A stretch of DNA of 64,000 nt from Posidoniimonas polymericola (GTDB lineage: Bacteria > Planctomycetota > Planctomycetia > Pirellulales > Lacipirellulaceae). Positions 9,112 through 17,598 of the stretch are shown in pieces. A program made the position numbers and the translations under genes. How positions within the stretch are numbered: position 1 is the first letter of the stretch; every line of letters starts with the position of its first letter. Where the stretch lies: positions 248,001-312,000 of the forward strand of contig NZ_SJPO01000008.1 of NCBI RefSeq assembly GCF_007859935.1, in the 5' to 3' direction. Below the pieces are notes generated by a model. That model ran no database searches, had not been told where the DNA came from, and saw only the letters and a list, made by a program, of their open reading frames with translations.

Positions 9112-9617
9112 TTAGATCGCCGGCGCCGGCTGCAGGATCGCGTCGCCAAAGACTTCGACCGCGCGGTCGGCGGGGAAGGGCGGGTAGGTCTTCTCCTGGT
9201 CGTAGTTTGAGTAAAACGCGCCGTCGACTGTGTCGTACACCAGCATGATCAGGTCGCCCGACGGGAGCTCGGCCTCGTCGGTCACGTAGTAGCGATCGCC
9301 GACGAGCGCCACGTAACGCGAATCGGGCGACCAGACAAAGTGCTCTCGCGTGCGATGGTGGGCGACTGGTCCGGGCAGAGCGGCCACCCGATTTTTCGCG
9401 TCTCACCGGATTGGCTATTACGCAGCAAGATATCGAAGTTGCGATCGATGTAGCACGCCCGCTCGTCGAGGACCGCCTCGTAGCGGCCATCAGGCGAGGT
9501 AGCAGAGGTCATCTTGCCGCGACCGCCGACGAGCAGGTAGGCGCCGAGCAGCACCAGCACCACGAGTCCAAGCACGCTCAGAATCGCTTTGTGCAAGTCA
9601 GAGAGTCGATTGAACAT
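9112..9617 (-). pseudogene. Small membrane-anchored protein gene with an apparent frameshift
   Basis: Two overlapping minus-strand frames look like halves of one gene. The 5' half starts at ATG 9617 with MFNRLSDLHKAILSVLGLVV, a membrane anchor, then a domain with SPDGRYEAVLDERACYIDRN. The 3' half, ending at 9112, continues with HFVWSPDSRYVALVGDRYYV, the SPDSRY motif of beta-propeller-like repeats. The frames can be joined near 9341-9350 by a one-base insertion or two-base deletion, giving a product of about 168 residues. Each half alone ends or starts in sequence without sense. It could be a decayed gene, a sequencing error or two short genes. Function is unknown. Confidence 0.6.
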
Positions 9618-9804
9618 TGGCGGATCGAGGCGGTGACAGGTTGGGAACTACGAAGACACGAAGTGCAGCGCGGCCATCCAGTTCCTGCAGCTGAGGGCGG
9701 AAGCCTTCAGTCTTCGGTGCACATTGTGGGTACGTTTGGCAGCGTGGAAACCGCCGGCTACCGCCGGCGGCTGCTCTTGACGGTGGTAGCCATGTCGGTG
9801 GCGT

Positions 9805-11382
9805 CTATGCGCGGCCTTCTTTGGCTAGCTTGTACTCGAAGCTGTCGACCAGGGCGTCCCAGCTGGCTTGGATGACGTTCTCGTTGACGCCGACCGTGCC
9901 CCAGGTCTCGCCGTCGGAGTCGCGGGTCTCGATGATGACGCGGACGCTGGCGGCGGTGGCGGCCTCGCTGTTGATGACGCGGACCTTGTAGTCGACCAGC
10001 TGCATCTGGGCGAGCGCCGGGAAGCGGCCCTTGAGCGCCTTGCGGAGTGCGCCGTCGAGGGCGTTGATCGGGCCGTCCCCCTCGGCGACGCGGTGCTCGA
10101 TCTCGTCGTCAATCGATAGCTTGACGGTCGCCTCGGTTACAGGGCCCTCATTCAAAGAAACGCCGCCGCGGCTCTCGGTCGAGACGTGGTACTTCACCAG
10201 CTCGAAGTGCGGCGCGAAGGTGCCGGCGATCCGCTGCACCAAGAGCGCGAACGACGCCTCGGCGGCCTCGAACTGGTAGCCCTGGTTCTCCAGCTCCACG
10301 ACCTCGTGGAGGATCCGGTCCATCAGCTCTTTGTCCTCCTGCAGGTTGAGCTTGGTCGCCATCGCCAGGATGTTCGACCGGCCCGAGAGCTCGCTCACCA
10401 GCACCCGACGCTCGTTTCCGACGCTCTCGGGCGGGATGTGCTCGTAGCTGTGCGCGACGCGGTTGACGGCGTGCACGTGCATGCCGCCCTTGTGGGCGAA
10501 CGCGCTGGCGCCGACGAACGGCTGGTTGATGCGGTAGCCCATGTTGGCGATCTCATACACGTAGCGGGAGAGCTCGGTGAGGTGCTCGGTCTGTTTCCCT
10601 CCCAGCACCTGATAGCCCTTCTTCTTGAGGCCCAGATTGGCCATCACGCTGATCAGGTCGGCGTTGCCGCACCGCTCGCCAAAGCCGTTGATGGTGCCCT
10701 GCACGTGCGTGGCGCCGGCGTCCACCGCGGCCAGGCTGTTGGCGATCGCCAGCTCGCAGTCGTTGTGCGTGTGGATGCCGACCGGCTTGTCGACCGCTTC
10801 TTGCACCAGCTTGACGTAGTGGGCGACCTCCTCCGGCATGGTTCCGCCGTTGGTGTCGCACATCACGATCCGCATCGCGCCGGCGTCGGCGGCCGCCGTG
10901 AGGGTCTGCAGGGCGTAGGCCTCGTTGATCTTGAGCCCGTCGAAGCAGTGCTCGGCGTCGTAGATCACCTCGCGCCCCTCGCCGACGAAGTAGGCGATGG
11001 TCTCGGCGATCATGTCGATGTTCTCTTGCTCGCTGACCCGCAGCACCTCGGCGACGTGGAAGTCGCTGGTCTTGCCGACGATGGTGACGACCGGCGCCTG
11101 GGAGTCCATCAGCGACTTCATGCCGGGGTCGTCGGCCGGCTTCATGCCGCGGCGGCGGGTCATGCCGAACGCGCACAACTTGCTGTGCTTGAGCGGGTCG
11201 GCGGCGATCCGCTGGAAAAACTCGGCGTCCTTGGGGTTAGAGAGCGGGTAGCCCCCCTCGACGAAATCGACGCCCACCTCGTCCAGCCGCCGGGCGATGA
11301 GCACCTTGTCGTCCAGAGAGAAGTTCACGCCCTCGCCCTGGGCGCCGTCGCGGAGGGTGGTGTCGTAGATTTCGATTTGCAT
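9805..11382 (-). CDS. cimA: (R)-citramalate synthase
   Basis: Protein of 525 residues of the HMGL/isopropylmalate synthase family. It starts IEIYDTTLRDGAQGEGVNFS (metal and substrate site). GIHTHNDCELAIANS carries the HxH metal ligands, GTINGFGERCGNADL follows, then a C-terminal regulatory LeuA-like dimer domain (about 395-525). The order and length fit the citramalate synthase subgroup, which condenses pyruvate and acetyl-CoA in the threonine-independent route to 2-oxobutyrate and isoleucine. LeuA is the alternative, but the DTTLRDGAQGEGV start and AEHCFDG favour CimA. Transcription probably starts near 11.63 kb and passes a leader peptide and terminator before the ATG at 11382, so expression is likely attenuated by isoleucine supply. 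Confidence 0.9.
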   Translation of the reverse strand: MQIEIYDTTLRDGAQGEGVNFSLDDKVLIARRLDEVGVDFVEGGYPLSNPKDAEFFQRIAADPLKHSKLCAFGMTRRRGMKPADDPGMKSLMDSQAPVVTIVGKTSDFHVAEVLRVSEQENIDMIAETIAYFVGEGREVIYDAEHCFDGLKINEAYALQTLTAAADAGAMRIVMCDTNGGTMPEEVAHYVKLVQEAVDKPVGIHTHNDCELAIANSLAAVDAGATHVQGTINGFGERCGNADLISVMANLGLKKKGYQVLGGKQTEHLTELSRYVYEIANMGYRINQPFVGASAFAHKGGMHVHAVNRVAHSYEHIPPESVGNERRVLVSELSGRSNILAMATKLNLQEDKELMDRILHEVVELENQGYQFEAAEASFALLVQRIAGTFAPHFELVKYHVSTESRGGVSLNEGPVTEATVKLSIDDEIEHRVAEGDGPINALDGALRKALKGRFPALAQMQLVDYKVRVINSEAATAASVRVIIETRDSDGETWGTVGVNENVIQASWDALVDSFEYKLAKEGRA

Positions 11383-11455
11383 GGCTGTCAGCTATTGGCT
11401 ATCGGCTGTCGGCTGGCCCTTCTGCCGACAGCGGATAGCTGATAGCCGAGAGCCA
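11383..11455. repeat. Heptamer-like repeat forming a hairpin just before cimA
   Basis: Directly abutting the cimA start codon are degenerate 7-bp units of the type GGCTRTY, in one orientation for about five units and in the opposite orientation for about four. Together they can fold into a hairpin whose core is GCTGTCGGC/GCCGACAGC. The units resemble the 22-copy heptamer tract at 59822-59975. It lies between the attenuator terminator and cimA, so it becomes part of the cimA 5' untranslated region. Confidence 0.55.
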
Positions 11456-11457
11456 AC

Positions 11458-11490
11458 AAAAAAACCCCAAGACCGTTTTCGGCCTCGGGG
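11458..11490 (-). terminator. Intrinsic terminator in the cimA leader (attenuator)
   Basis: On the minus strand, CCCCGAGGCCG (11490-11480) pairs with CGGTCTTGGGG (11475-11465) over 11 bp with two G-U pairs and an AAAA loop, followed at once by seven T (11464-11458). This is a textbook intrinsic terminator, yet it lies upstream of cimA in the direction of cimA transcription. Its 5' arm can alternatively pair with CGGCCTTAGGG (11531-11521) at the end of the leader peptide (10 of 11 positions, counting one G-U), which would prevent termination. Confidence 0.85.
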
Positions 11491-11522
11491 CTGTGGATTG
11501 TAACGTTTTCCGTCAAACCGCC

Positions 11523-11567
11523 CTAAGGCCGCTGCTCCCGGGTAATCGCAATAATCCCGACAACCAT
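11523..11567 (-). CDS. Putative cimA leader peptide (MVVGIIAITREQRP)
   Basis: Fourteen codons from ATG 11567 to TAG 11523. Of the first nine residues, two are Val, three Ile and one Thr, including an ATT-ATT-GCG-ATT run. This is the composition of leader peptides that sense branched-chain amino acids. The last codons and stop lie inside the antiterminator segment (11531-11521), so a ribosome reaching the stop would mask it, while one stalled at the Ile codons would leave it free. No Shine-Dalgarno site is visible before the ATG, which is common in this genome. Translation is inferred, not shown. Confidence 0.65.
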   Translation of the reverse strand: MVVGIIAITREQRP

Positions 11568-11639
11568 GCGTCGGCGGCGGCTAGCGGGGGCAGGGGACAC
11601 GTTTCGATAGACTCTCGGAGGGCTTGTGACGGTACTGCA

Positions 11640-11668
11640 AGGCTAATGCCCGGCGGCCGTGAAGTCAA
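11640..11668 (-). promoter_or_regulatory. Candidate sigma-70 promoter for the cimA leader
   Basis: On the minus strand TTGACT (11668-11663) and TAGCCT (11645-11640) are separated by 17 bp. The predicted start near 11633 would give about 65 nt of RNA before the leader peptide. It diverges from the first SPFH gene. Confidence 0.55.
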
Positions 11669-11862
11669 ACCGCGAACGGGGCGGCGGCGGTTGGTGGACA
11701 ATATCGGCCCCGGAGCGGCGAATACGCCCAAGCAAATACGCCCTGCTACCGGCGCGGCCGAGCCCGCGGTTTGCGGGAGCTACGCTATATTGCCAGACAC
11801 CCCGCCCCGGCCCGAGGTTCGGGGCGGCGGCGGACGAGCCAGGCTTTACCCAAGGCGATGCA

Positions 11863-13536
11863 ATGGATTCGGACTACGACGCGGAACCAGAATCGGAACT
11901 CGTAATCGTCGAACAAGCCAAGCGACGGGGGGCCTCGCTTGTTAGGTCGATCCTCAGCCGCGGGCCCTACGCGGTCGCGCTGCTGGTGTTTGGCGTGCTC
12001 GGCTTCGGCTGGTTCGTCTACACGAACTGCCGGATCAACGTGCCCGACCGGCACATTGCGGTGCTGACCCGCAAGACGGGCGAGGACCTGACCAACGATC
12101 AGGAGCTCGCGCCCAACGCCGAGCACAAGGGGATGCAGCTGCAGGTGCTTTCCGAAGGGAGGTACTTCTACAACCCCTACTTCTGGAACTGGAAGGTCTA
12201 CCCGATGGTAGAGATCCCGCGCGACAAGATGGGCGTGCGGGTCCGGCTGTACGGCGACGACCTGCCGTACGGCGACTTCATCGCCAAGAGTGAGAACAAG
12301 AACCAGAAGGGGATCATCGACGACGTGCTCAAGCCGGGCCGGTACGCGATCAACGCGATGGTGATCGACCGCGTCACGAAGCAAGAGGTTGGCGGCAACC
12401 GCAAAGGGCGGAGCGACTACGTCGAGGTGATCGAGCTGTGGGACCCCAAGATCATCCCGGCCGGCTACAAGGGGATCGTCACGAACCTGGCGGGTCCGAT
12501 GCCCGACGAGCCCAACACGCTGCTGGTCGAGGCGGGCCGCCGCGGTCCGCAGCAGGTTACCTACGAGCCCGGCACGTACTACAAGAACCCCTACCTGTAC
12601 CGGATCAACTCGATCGACACGCGGTCGCAGCGGTTCAACCTGTCCAAGGGCAAGGACATGACCTTCCCGTCCAAGGACGGGTTTGCGATCTCGCTCGACG
12701 GCATCATCGAGTTCCGCGTGATCCCCGAGACCGCCGCCCTGACCTACGTCACCTACAACGACGTCACCAACGACGCCGACGGCGCCAGCGACATCTCGCA
12801 GGAGATCATCAACAAGGTGATCATGCCTAACGCCCGTGCGTTCTGCCGCCTGCGGGGGTCGAACACGTCGGCCCGCGAGTTTATCGGCGGCGTCACCCGC
12901 ACCGCGTTCCAGACCGAGTTCCAACGCGCCATCACCGAGACCTGCAAGTCGCAGGGCATCGAGATCGTGCAGGCGCTGATCACGAAGATCAAGCCGCCGC
13001 AGGCGATCGCCGAGCCGCTCCGAGACCGCGAGGTAAACGCCCAAGAGCTCAAGCAGTACACGCAGCAGATTCTCCAGCAGCAGCAAGAGGCGAAGCTCGC
13101 CACCGAGAAGGCCTTGATCGAGCAGAAACGCGAGCTGATCGGCGCCGACCGGCAGGTGATCGAGGCCGTGACCCTCGCCAAGGAAGAGCAGCAGGTCGCG
13201 CTCGAGGCCGCCAACCGCGACAAGGCGGTCGCCGAGCAGAAGCTCGAGGCCGCCCGCGACGAGGCCGAGGCCATCATGTCCCGCTCCGAGGCCAAGGCCG
13301 CGGTGGTTGGCTACCAGAACGAGGCCGACGCGGCCGGCTGGCAGGCGGCGGTCGCGGCACTCGGCAACGACGGCGAGGCCTACGCCCGCTACGTGCTGTA
13401 CCAGAAGCTGGCGCCCGGCTACCGCAACATTATGACCAACACGGCCGACTCGCCGCTGATGGACGTGTTCCGGGCGTTCGCACCGCCGACCGCGGCGGCC
13501 GTGCCCGGCCCGAGCGACCCCGGTCCTGCCGAGTAG
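11863..13536 (+). CDS. SPFH/Band 7 domain membrane protein, first of a pair
   Basis: Protein of 557 residues. A cytoplasmic acidic/basic start is followed by one membrane segment (YAVALLVFGVLGFGWFVY, about 39-56), then an SPFH/prohibitin-like domain with two GYKGIVTNLAG-type segments, and a long Q/E/A-rich coiled coil (about 390-500, YTQQILQQQQEAKLATEKAL). The tail is Ala/Pro rich. SPFH proteins assemble into membrane-bound rings or scaffolds linked to microdomains and membrane proteases. A candidate -10 TATATT lies at 11786-11791. The next gene is a second SPFH protein 69 bp downstream, so a hetero-oligomer is likely. The exact role is unknown. Confidence 0.8.
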   Translation: MDSDYDAEPESELVIVEQAKRRGASLVRSILSRGPYAVALLVFGVLGFGWFVYTNCRINVPDRHIAVLTRKTGEDLTNDQELAPNAEHKGMQLQVLSEGRYFYNPYFWNWKVYPMVEIPRDKMGVRVRLYGDDLPYGDFIAKSENKNQKGIIDDVLKPGRYAINAMVIDRVTKQEVGGNRKGRSDYVEVIELWDPKIIPAGYKGIVTNLAGPMPDEPNTLLVEAGRRGPQQVTYEPGTYYKNPYLYRINSIDTRSQRFNLSKGKDMTFPSKDGFAISLDGIIEFRVIPETAALTYVTYNDVTNDADGASDISQEIINKVIMPNARAFCRLRGSNTSAREFIGGVTRTAFQTEFQRAITETCKSQGIEIVQALITKIKPPQAIAEPLRDREVNAQELKQYTQQILQQQQEAKLATEKALIEQKRELIGADRQVIEAVTLAKEEQQVALEAANRDKAVAEQKLEAARDEAEAIMSRSEAKAAVVGYQNEADAAGWQAAVAALGNDGEAYARYVLYQKLAPGYRNIMTNTADSPLMDVFRAFAPPTAAAVPGPSDPGPAE

Positions 13537-13605
13537 CGACCGCCGCAGCGTCTTCCGCACAACCGACTCTCAATGCCCGGCGCCGCCGGGCCAAGGAGAC
13601 CCGTC

Positions 13606-15222
13606 ATGAGTATTCGATCGATCGCCGCCGTCGCGTTCCTGCTGATTGTGGGCCTCGGCTCGTACGCCTGGGTCGAGTGGACCATCAACCGGGTCTACGT
13701 CGACGAGGGGCAGAGCCTGATGCTGCGGTACAAGGGCCCGCTCGTGTTCGGCTCGCGTGAAAACGCGGTGCCGGGCCACTGGGCCGAGGAGGGGCAGATC
13801 GGCGTGCTGGCCAAGCTGCGCGGGCCCGGCCGCCACTTCTACTGCCCCGTCTGGTGGGAGCGGACCCTGGTGGACGACGTCGTCGTGCTGCCGGGCGAGG
13901 TCGGCGTCGTGACCTGCAAGCTGGGCGACGACCTGCCCGGCGGCGAGTTCCTGGTCGACGGCGACATCGGCGAGACCCAGTTCAAGGGCATCCTCCGCAA
14001 GGTGCTGCACCCGGGCCGGTACCGCATCAACCCGTACGGCTACGAGGTCGAGACCGTCCGGCTGCAGACCTTCACCAGCGGCAACACCGAGAAGAAGTCG
14101 GGCTGGGTCGAGATCCCCACCGGCTACGTCGGCGTGGTGACCAACCTCGCGGCCAACAACCTCACCGGCGCCAAGGCGGGCATCTCCGAGGACGTGCTGC
14201 CGCCGGGAATCTACCTGATCAACGGCCGCGAGCAGAACATCGACATCGTCGAAGTCGGCTACCGGCACAACACGATCCAGGTGGCGATCAAACGCGACCG
14301 AGAAGGCAACGAGGTGTTCGACGAGAACGGCGAGCCGATCATCGCCGACGGCGACAGCGGCATCCAGTTCCCGTCGTCCGATGGCTTCTCGATGCACCTC
14401 GACTTCACCGCGATCTGGGGCCTGATGCCGGAGCAGGCTCCGCACGCCATCCGCACCATCGGCAACGTGGAATCGATCGAAGAGAAGATCGTGCTGCCGC
14501 AGATCGACTCGATCCTCCGCAACCGCGGCTCCGAGTACAAAGCGGTCGAGCTGCTGGTCGGCGACGACCGCGAGAAGTACCAGCAGGAGAGCCTCGAGGA
14601 GTTCCACAAGGTGCTCGACGCGAAGCAGATCTCATTGCTGTACGGGCTGGTGCGGCACGTCTACATTCCGGAGCAGGTCCGCAAGCCGATCCAGATGTCG
14701 TTTATCGCCGACGAGCTGACGCTGACCCGCGAGCAGGAGCAGCTCACCGCCAAGGAGGAGGCCAAGCTCCGCGAGGCGGAAGAGCAGGTGACGCTCGCCA
14801 GCCGCACGGTGGAGGTAGGTACCAAGAAGATGGTCGCGGGCCGCCACGCCGAGGGCGACCGCGAGGCCGAGACCATCCGTGCCGAGACCATCCGCAAGGT
14901 GGCCGCCATCGAGAAGGAGACCGCCGCCCTCGAGGCCGAGGCCGAACGGGTCCGAGGCGAGGCCGAGAACGGCGGCAAGAAGCTGGTTGAGCAGGCCACC
15001 GCCGACCGCTTCCGCCTGGCGGTGCAGGCGTTTGGCACCCCGGCTGCCTACAACAACTGGGTGTTCGCGTCGTCGCTGCCCGACGACGTCCGGCTGCAGC
15101 TGATGTACGCCGGGCCGGGCACGCTGTGGACCGACATGGCCAAGGGCGAGGGGGGCTTCGGCGTGCGGGCCAACTTCCCGCTCGAGAACCCCGCTCCGAA
15201 GACGCCGCCGGCGAAGCGGTAA
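13606..15222 (+). CDS. SPFH/Band 7 domain membrane protein, second of a pair
   Basis: Protein of 538 residues. It has an N-terminal signal anchor (SIAAVAFLLIVGLGSYAW, about 5-22), an SPFH-type domain with GEVGVVTCKLGDDLPGGEFL and GYVGVVTNLAANNLTGAKAG, and an E/A/R-rich coiled coil (about 365-460). AAGG-type pairing AAGGAG at 13593-13598 sits 7 bp before ATG 13606 and fixes the start. It shares architecture but little sequence with its neighbour, as expected for two subunits of one complex. The operon ends at a strong bidirectional terminator (15245-15281). Confidence 0.8.
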   Translation: MSIRSIAAVAFLLIVGLGSYAWVEWTINRVYVDEGQSLMLRYKGPLVFGSRENAVPGHWAEEGQIGVLAKLRGPGRHFYCPVWWERTLVDDVVVLPGEVGVVTCKLGDDLPGGEFLVDGDIGETQFKGILRKVLHPGRYRINPYGYEVETVRLQTFTSGNTEKKSGWVEIPTGYVGVVTNLAANNLTGAKAGISEDVLPPGIYLINGREQNIDIVEVGYRHNTIQVAIKRDREGNEVFDENGEPIIADGDSGIQFPSSDGFSMHLDFTAIWGLMPEQAPHAIRTIGNVESIEEKIVLPQIDSILRNRGSEYKAVELLVGDDREKYQQESLEEFHKVLDAKQISLLYGLVRHVYIPEQVRKPIQMSFIADELTLTREQEQLTAKEEAKLREAEEQVTLASRTVEVGTKKMVAGRHAEGDREAETIRAETIRKVAAIEKETAALEAEAERVRGEAENGGKKLVEQATADRFRLAVQAFGTPAAYNNWVFASSLPDDVRLQLMYAGPGTLWTDMAKGEGGFGVRANFPLENPAPKTPPAKR

Positions 15223-15244
15223 CGGCGGGGGTTCGGTGAACAAA

Positions 15245-15281
15245 AAAACGCTGGGGTGGCGGCACGCCACCCCAGCGTTTT
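15245..15281. terminator. Bidirectional intrinsic terminator
   Basis: A perfect 17-bp inverted repeat (15245-15261 with 15265-15281) has a 3-nt GCA loop and begins with AAAA and ends with TTTT. It works in both directions and separates the convergent SPFH operon and the Cys-rich gene. Confidence 0.9.
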
Positions 15282-15304
15282 ACTTTTCGTGCTAGGCGAG
15301 TCGC

Positions 15305-15817
15305 CTAGCGGTAGGTGACAATCACGCCGCCGTGTACGCGGAACGCGATGTTCGCCTCGAAGCCGCACGGCCACTTGTAGGTGACGTACCCGCGACCCAG
15401 CAGTCCGACGCGCGAGTCGCAGCAGACCGGCTCTCCGGTGCAGCAGGCCGGCACGCAGACGCACACCGAGTAGTACTTGCAGCAGCCGTCGGCCGGGTTG
15501 TCGACGCACAGAGTCTGTTGCGTCGGGCCGCCGTAGCAGCGATACATCTTCTTGGCCGACAGGGTGGCGACCTCACGGACCACGCTGATCGGGCAGCACT
15601 CGATGCCCGGGGCAGCGTATTCGACAGCATGCTGCTCGATCACCGGCGACTCGACCACGACCGGAGCCGATTCGGTGGGCGGCGCCGGCAGCGCCGGCGG
15701 CTGGTTCGGAGCGGGCTCAGCCGGGGTCGGTTGGGCCTGGGTGCTCGCCGCGACGCCGATCAGGCCGCCAGCGGCGAGGGTCAGCACGAGCATTTTGACA
15801 GTCATCTTGTTTGCCAT
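15305..15817 (-). CDS. Cysteine-rich secreted protein, unknown function
   Basis: About 170 residues. A signal peptide (TVKMLVLTLAAGGLIGVAAS) is followed by a Pro/Ala-rich linker (about 30-60) and a Cys-rich domain with pairs such as IECCPIS, DGCCKYY, VCVCVPACCTG and PVCCDSR, 12 or more cysteines in about 75 residues. The C-terminus looks like beta strands (RGYVTYKWPCGFEANIAFRV). The cysteines suggest a disulfide-bonded or metal-binding periplasmic or surface protein. I do not recognise the family. ATG 15817 is used; ATG 15805 (MTVKM) is also possible, with AAGGGG 12 bp upstream. Confidence 0.7.
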   Translation of the reverse strand: MANKMTVKMLVLTLAAGGLIGVAASTQAQPTPAEPAPNQPPALPAPPTESAPVVVESPVIEQHAVEYAAPGIECCPISVVREVATLSAKKMYRCYGGPTQQTLCVDNPADGCCKYYSVCVCVPACCTGEPVCCDSRVGLLGRGYVTYKWPCGFEANIAFRVHGGVIVTYR

Positions 15818-16005
15818 CCCCTTCGTAGAAACACACGAGTCGCGGGGCCCCAAACGCCTGAGGCCCTGAATCAAGCTTAGCTGCCGGGCCCAGAAGGCCC
15901 GTCGGTCAGCAATATTGATTGCAACGTTTGGTGGAACGCGGCCCGCAAAACCGGCGCCAGCGTCACAGCCGGAATCGCGACGTCTAGGGTCTAAGCTGAG
16001 GAAAC

Positions 16006-16344
16006 TCAGCCGCCCATCTGCAGCTGGCGGCTCCGCTCCATTGCCTCTTCGGCAAGCGCTATGTAGCTCATCTCGTCGGTGCCGGCGTACGCCCGCTGGT
16101 AGGTGACCGACAGGGCCGTGTAGCTGAAGGGGTCACTCGGCTCGAGCTCGCACACCTTCTTGGCGTGCTCGACCGCTTCGGCGTGCTTGCCGGCGCGCTG
16201 CAGCACCACCGCCAGGGCGGAGTGGCCAAGGGCGTAATTGGGGTCCTGGTCAAGAATCTCCTGCAGCTTGGCGGCGGCGCCGTCTAGGTCGCCGGCGTCC
16301 TTCAGCTCTTCGGCCTGGTCGTACAGTTCGTTGATGGTCGCCAT
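16006..16344 (-). CDS. Small tetratricopeptide-repeat protein
   Basis: Protein of 112 residues made of about three TPR units: LYDQAEELKDAGDLDGAAAKLQEILDQDPN-type, then ALGHSALAVVLQRAGKHAEAVEHAKKV, then DPFSYTALSVTYQRAY. It has no signal peptide or membrane segment, so it is probably a cytoplasmic adaptor. It stands alone, divergent from argB across about 265 bp, and its partner is unknown. Confidence 0.8.
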   Translation of the reverse strand: MATINELYDQAEELKDAGDLDGAAAKLQEILDQDPNYALGHSALAVVLQRAGKHAEAVEHAKKVCELEPSDPFSYTALSVTYQRAYAGTDEMSYIALAEEAMERSRQLQMGG

Positions 16345-16552
16345 GTTCGGGCCAGCGGGTAGGCCAGCAGATTAGGGTTCGCGGTTGGGGGGCGCAGTTG
16401 GGACTCTTACAGAGCGGGGCGGCGCAGCCGCGACCGCGTCTGCCCGAATTATATCCCTAGGCCGGTCGGGTTGACACCGGCGAGCGGCGAATGGCCTGTT
16501 GGCAGCCCAGCCGGCGTCCTGGCGCCTGCTGGACCACCGCCGGCAGGAGCCT

Positions 16553-16558
16553 TATATT
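16553..16558 (+). promoter_or_regulatory. Candidate -10 box for argB-argD-argF
   Basis: TATATT lies 52 bp before the argB ATG in otherwise GC-rich DNA. No good -35 box is seen at the right distance, so this is a weak call. Confidence 0.35.
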
Positions 16559-16610
16559 ACGGGATTCTCGCCCGTCCAACCCCATTGACCTACGCTTCCC
16601 CGCCATACCC

Positions 16611-17534
16611 ATGCAAGCAGCGATCGAAAAGGCAGAGCAGGCAGCGATCGAGAAGGCCGACACCCTGATCGAGGCGATGGGCTGGATCCGCGAGTTCCGC
16701 GACAAGGTCACCGTGATCAAGCTCGGCGGCAGCGTGATGGAGGACGAGGACGCCCTGCGGCACCTGCTGGTGGACATCGTCTTTATGGAGACCGTCGGCA
16801 TGCGGCCGATCGTCGTGCACGGCGGCGGAGCCGCGATCAGCCGCGCCATGGCCGAGGCCGGCATCGAGCCGAACTTCGTCCAGGGCCGGCGCTACACCGA
16901 CGACGCCACGCTGAGTATCGTCGAGAAGGTGCTGGCCGGTCAAATCAACGAGGGGATCGCCACCCAGATCGAGGCCTTCGGCGGCCGCGCGATGCCGCTC
17001 AACTTTGTCGGCGACACCGACAACAACGTGCTGTACGGTGAGCGGATCGCCCTGACCGGCGACGGCGGCGAGCAGCTCGACCTGGGCCACGTTGGCCAGG
17101 TGACCCGTGTCGACCGCGACATCATCGACAACCTCTGCTACGCCGGCCAGGTGCCGGTGATCCCCTCGATGTGCGTCGACGACGACGGGAACAAATACAA
17201 CGTCAACGCCGACACGGCCGCGATGGCGGTCGCCCAGGCGGTCGGGGCCGAGAAGCTGGTCTTCCTGAGCGACGTCAATGGCGTCCGACAGGACAAGGAC
17301 GACCCCAACTCGCTGATCCACACGCTGACCTCGTCGAAGGCGAAGGAGCTGATCGCCAGCGGCGTCATTGCCAGCGGCATGATCCCCAAGGTCGAGGCCT
17401 GTTTGGCCACCCTCGAGAAGGGCGTCCGCAAGATCCACATCATCGACGGACGCCTGCGTCACTCGCTGCTGCTCGAGGTTTACACCAACACCGGCGTGGG
17501 CACGGAGATCATTGGCGAACCCGCTGCGGGCTAG
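16611..17534 (+). CDS. argB: Acetylglutamate kinase
   Basis: Enzyme of 307 residues phosphorylating N-acetylglutamate, the second step of arginine synthesis. It is an amino-acid kinase fold with VIKLGGSVM (ATP phosphates), [12 protein letters not shown] (substrate), VPVIPSM and [13 protein letters not shown]. The N-terminal helix before the fold ([13 protein letters not shown]) resembles the extension found in arginine-inhibited hexameric enzymes, so feedback inhibition is likely. The first residues contain a near-exact repeat, [15 protein letters not shown], from a short tandem duplication in the DNA. argD follows 64 bp downstream on the same strand. Confidence 0.96.
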   Translation: MQAAIEKAEQAAIEKADTLIEAMGWIREFRDKVTVIKLGGSVMEDEDALRHLLVDIVFMETVGMRPIVVHGGGAAISRAMAEAGIEPNFVQGRRYTDDATLSIVEKVLAGQINEGIATQIEAFGGRAMPLNFVGDTDNNVLYGERIALTGDGGEQLDLGHVGQVTRVDRDIIDNLCYAGQVPVIPSMCVDDDGNKYNVNADTAAMAVAQAVGAEKLVFLSDVNGVRQDKDDPNSLIHTLTSSKAKELIASGVIASGMIPKVEACLATLEKGVRKIHIIDGRLRHSLLLEVYTNTGVGTEIIGEPAAG

Positions 17535-17598
17535 CGATGTCTCACGCAGTGGCCGCAGCGTCCTGGTCATATTGCCACAACTAGCTTCGAGGTAAGTG

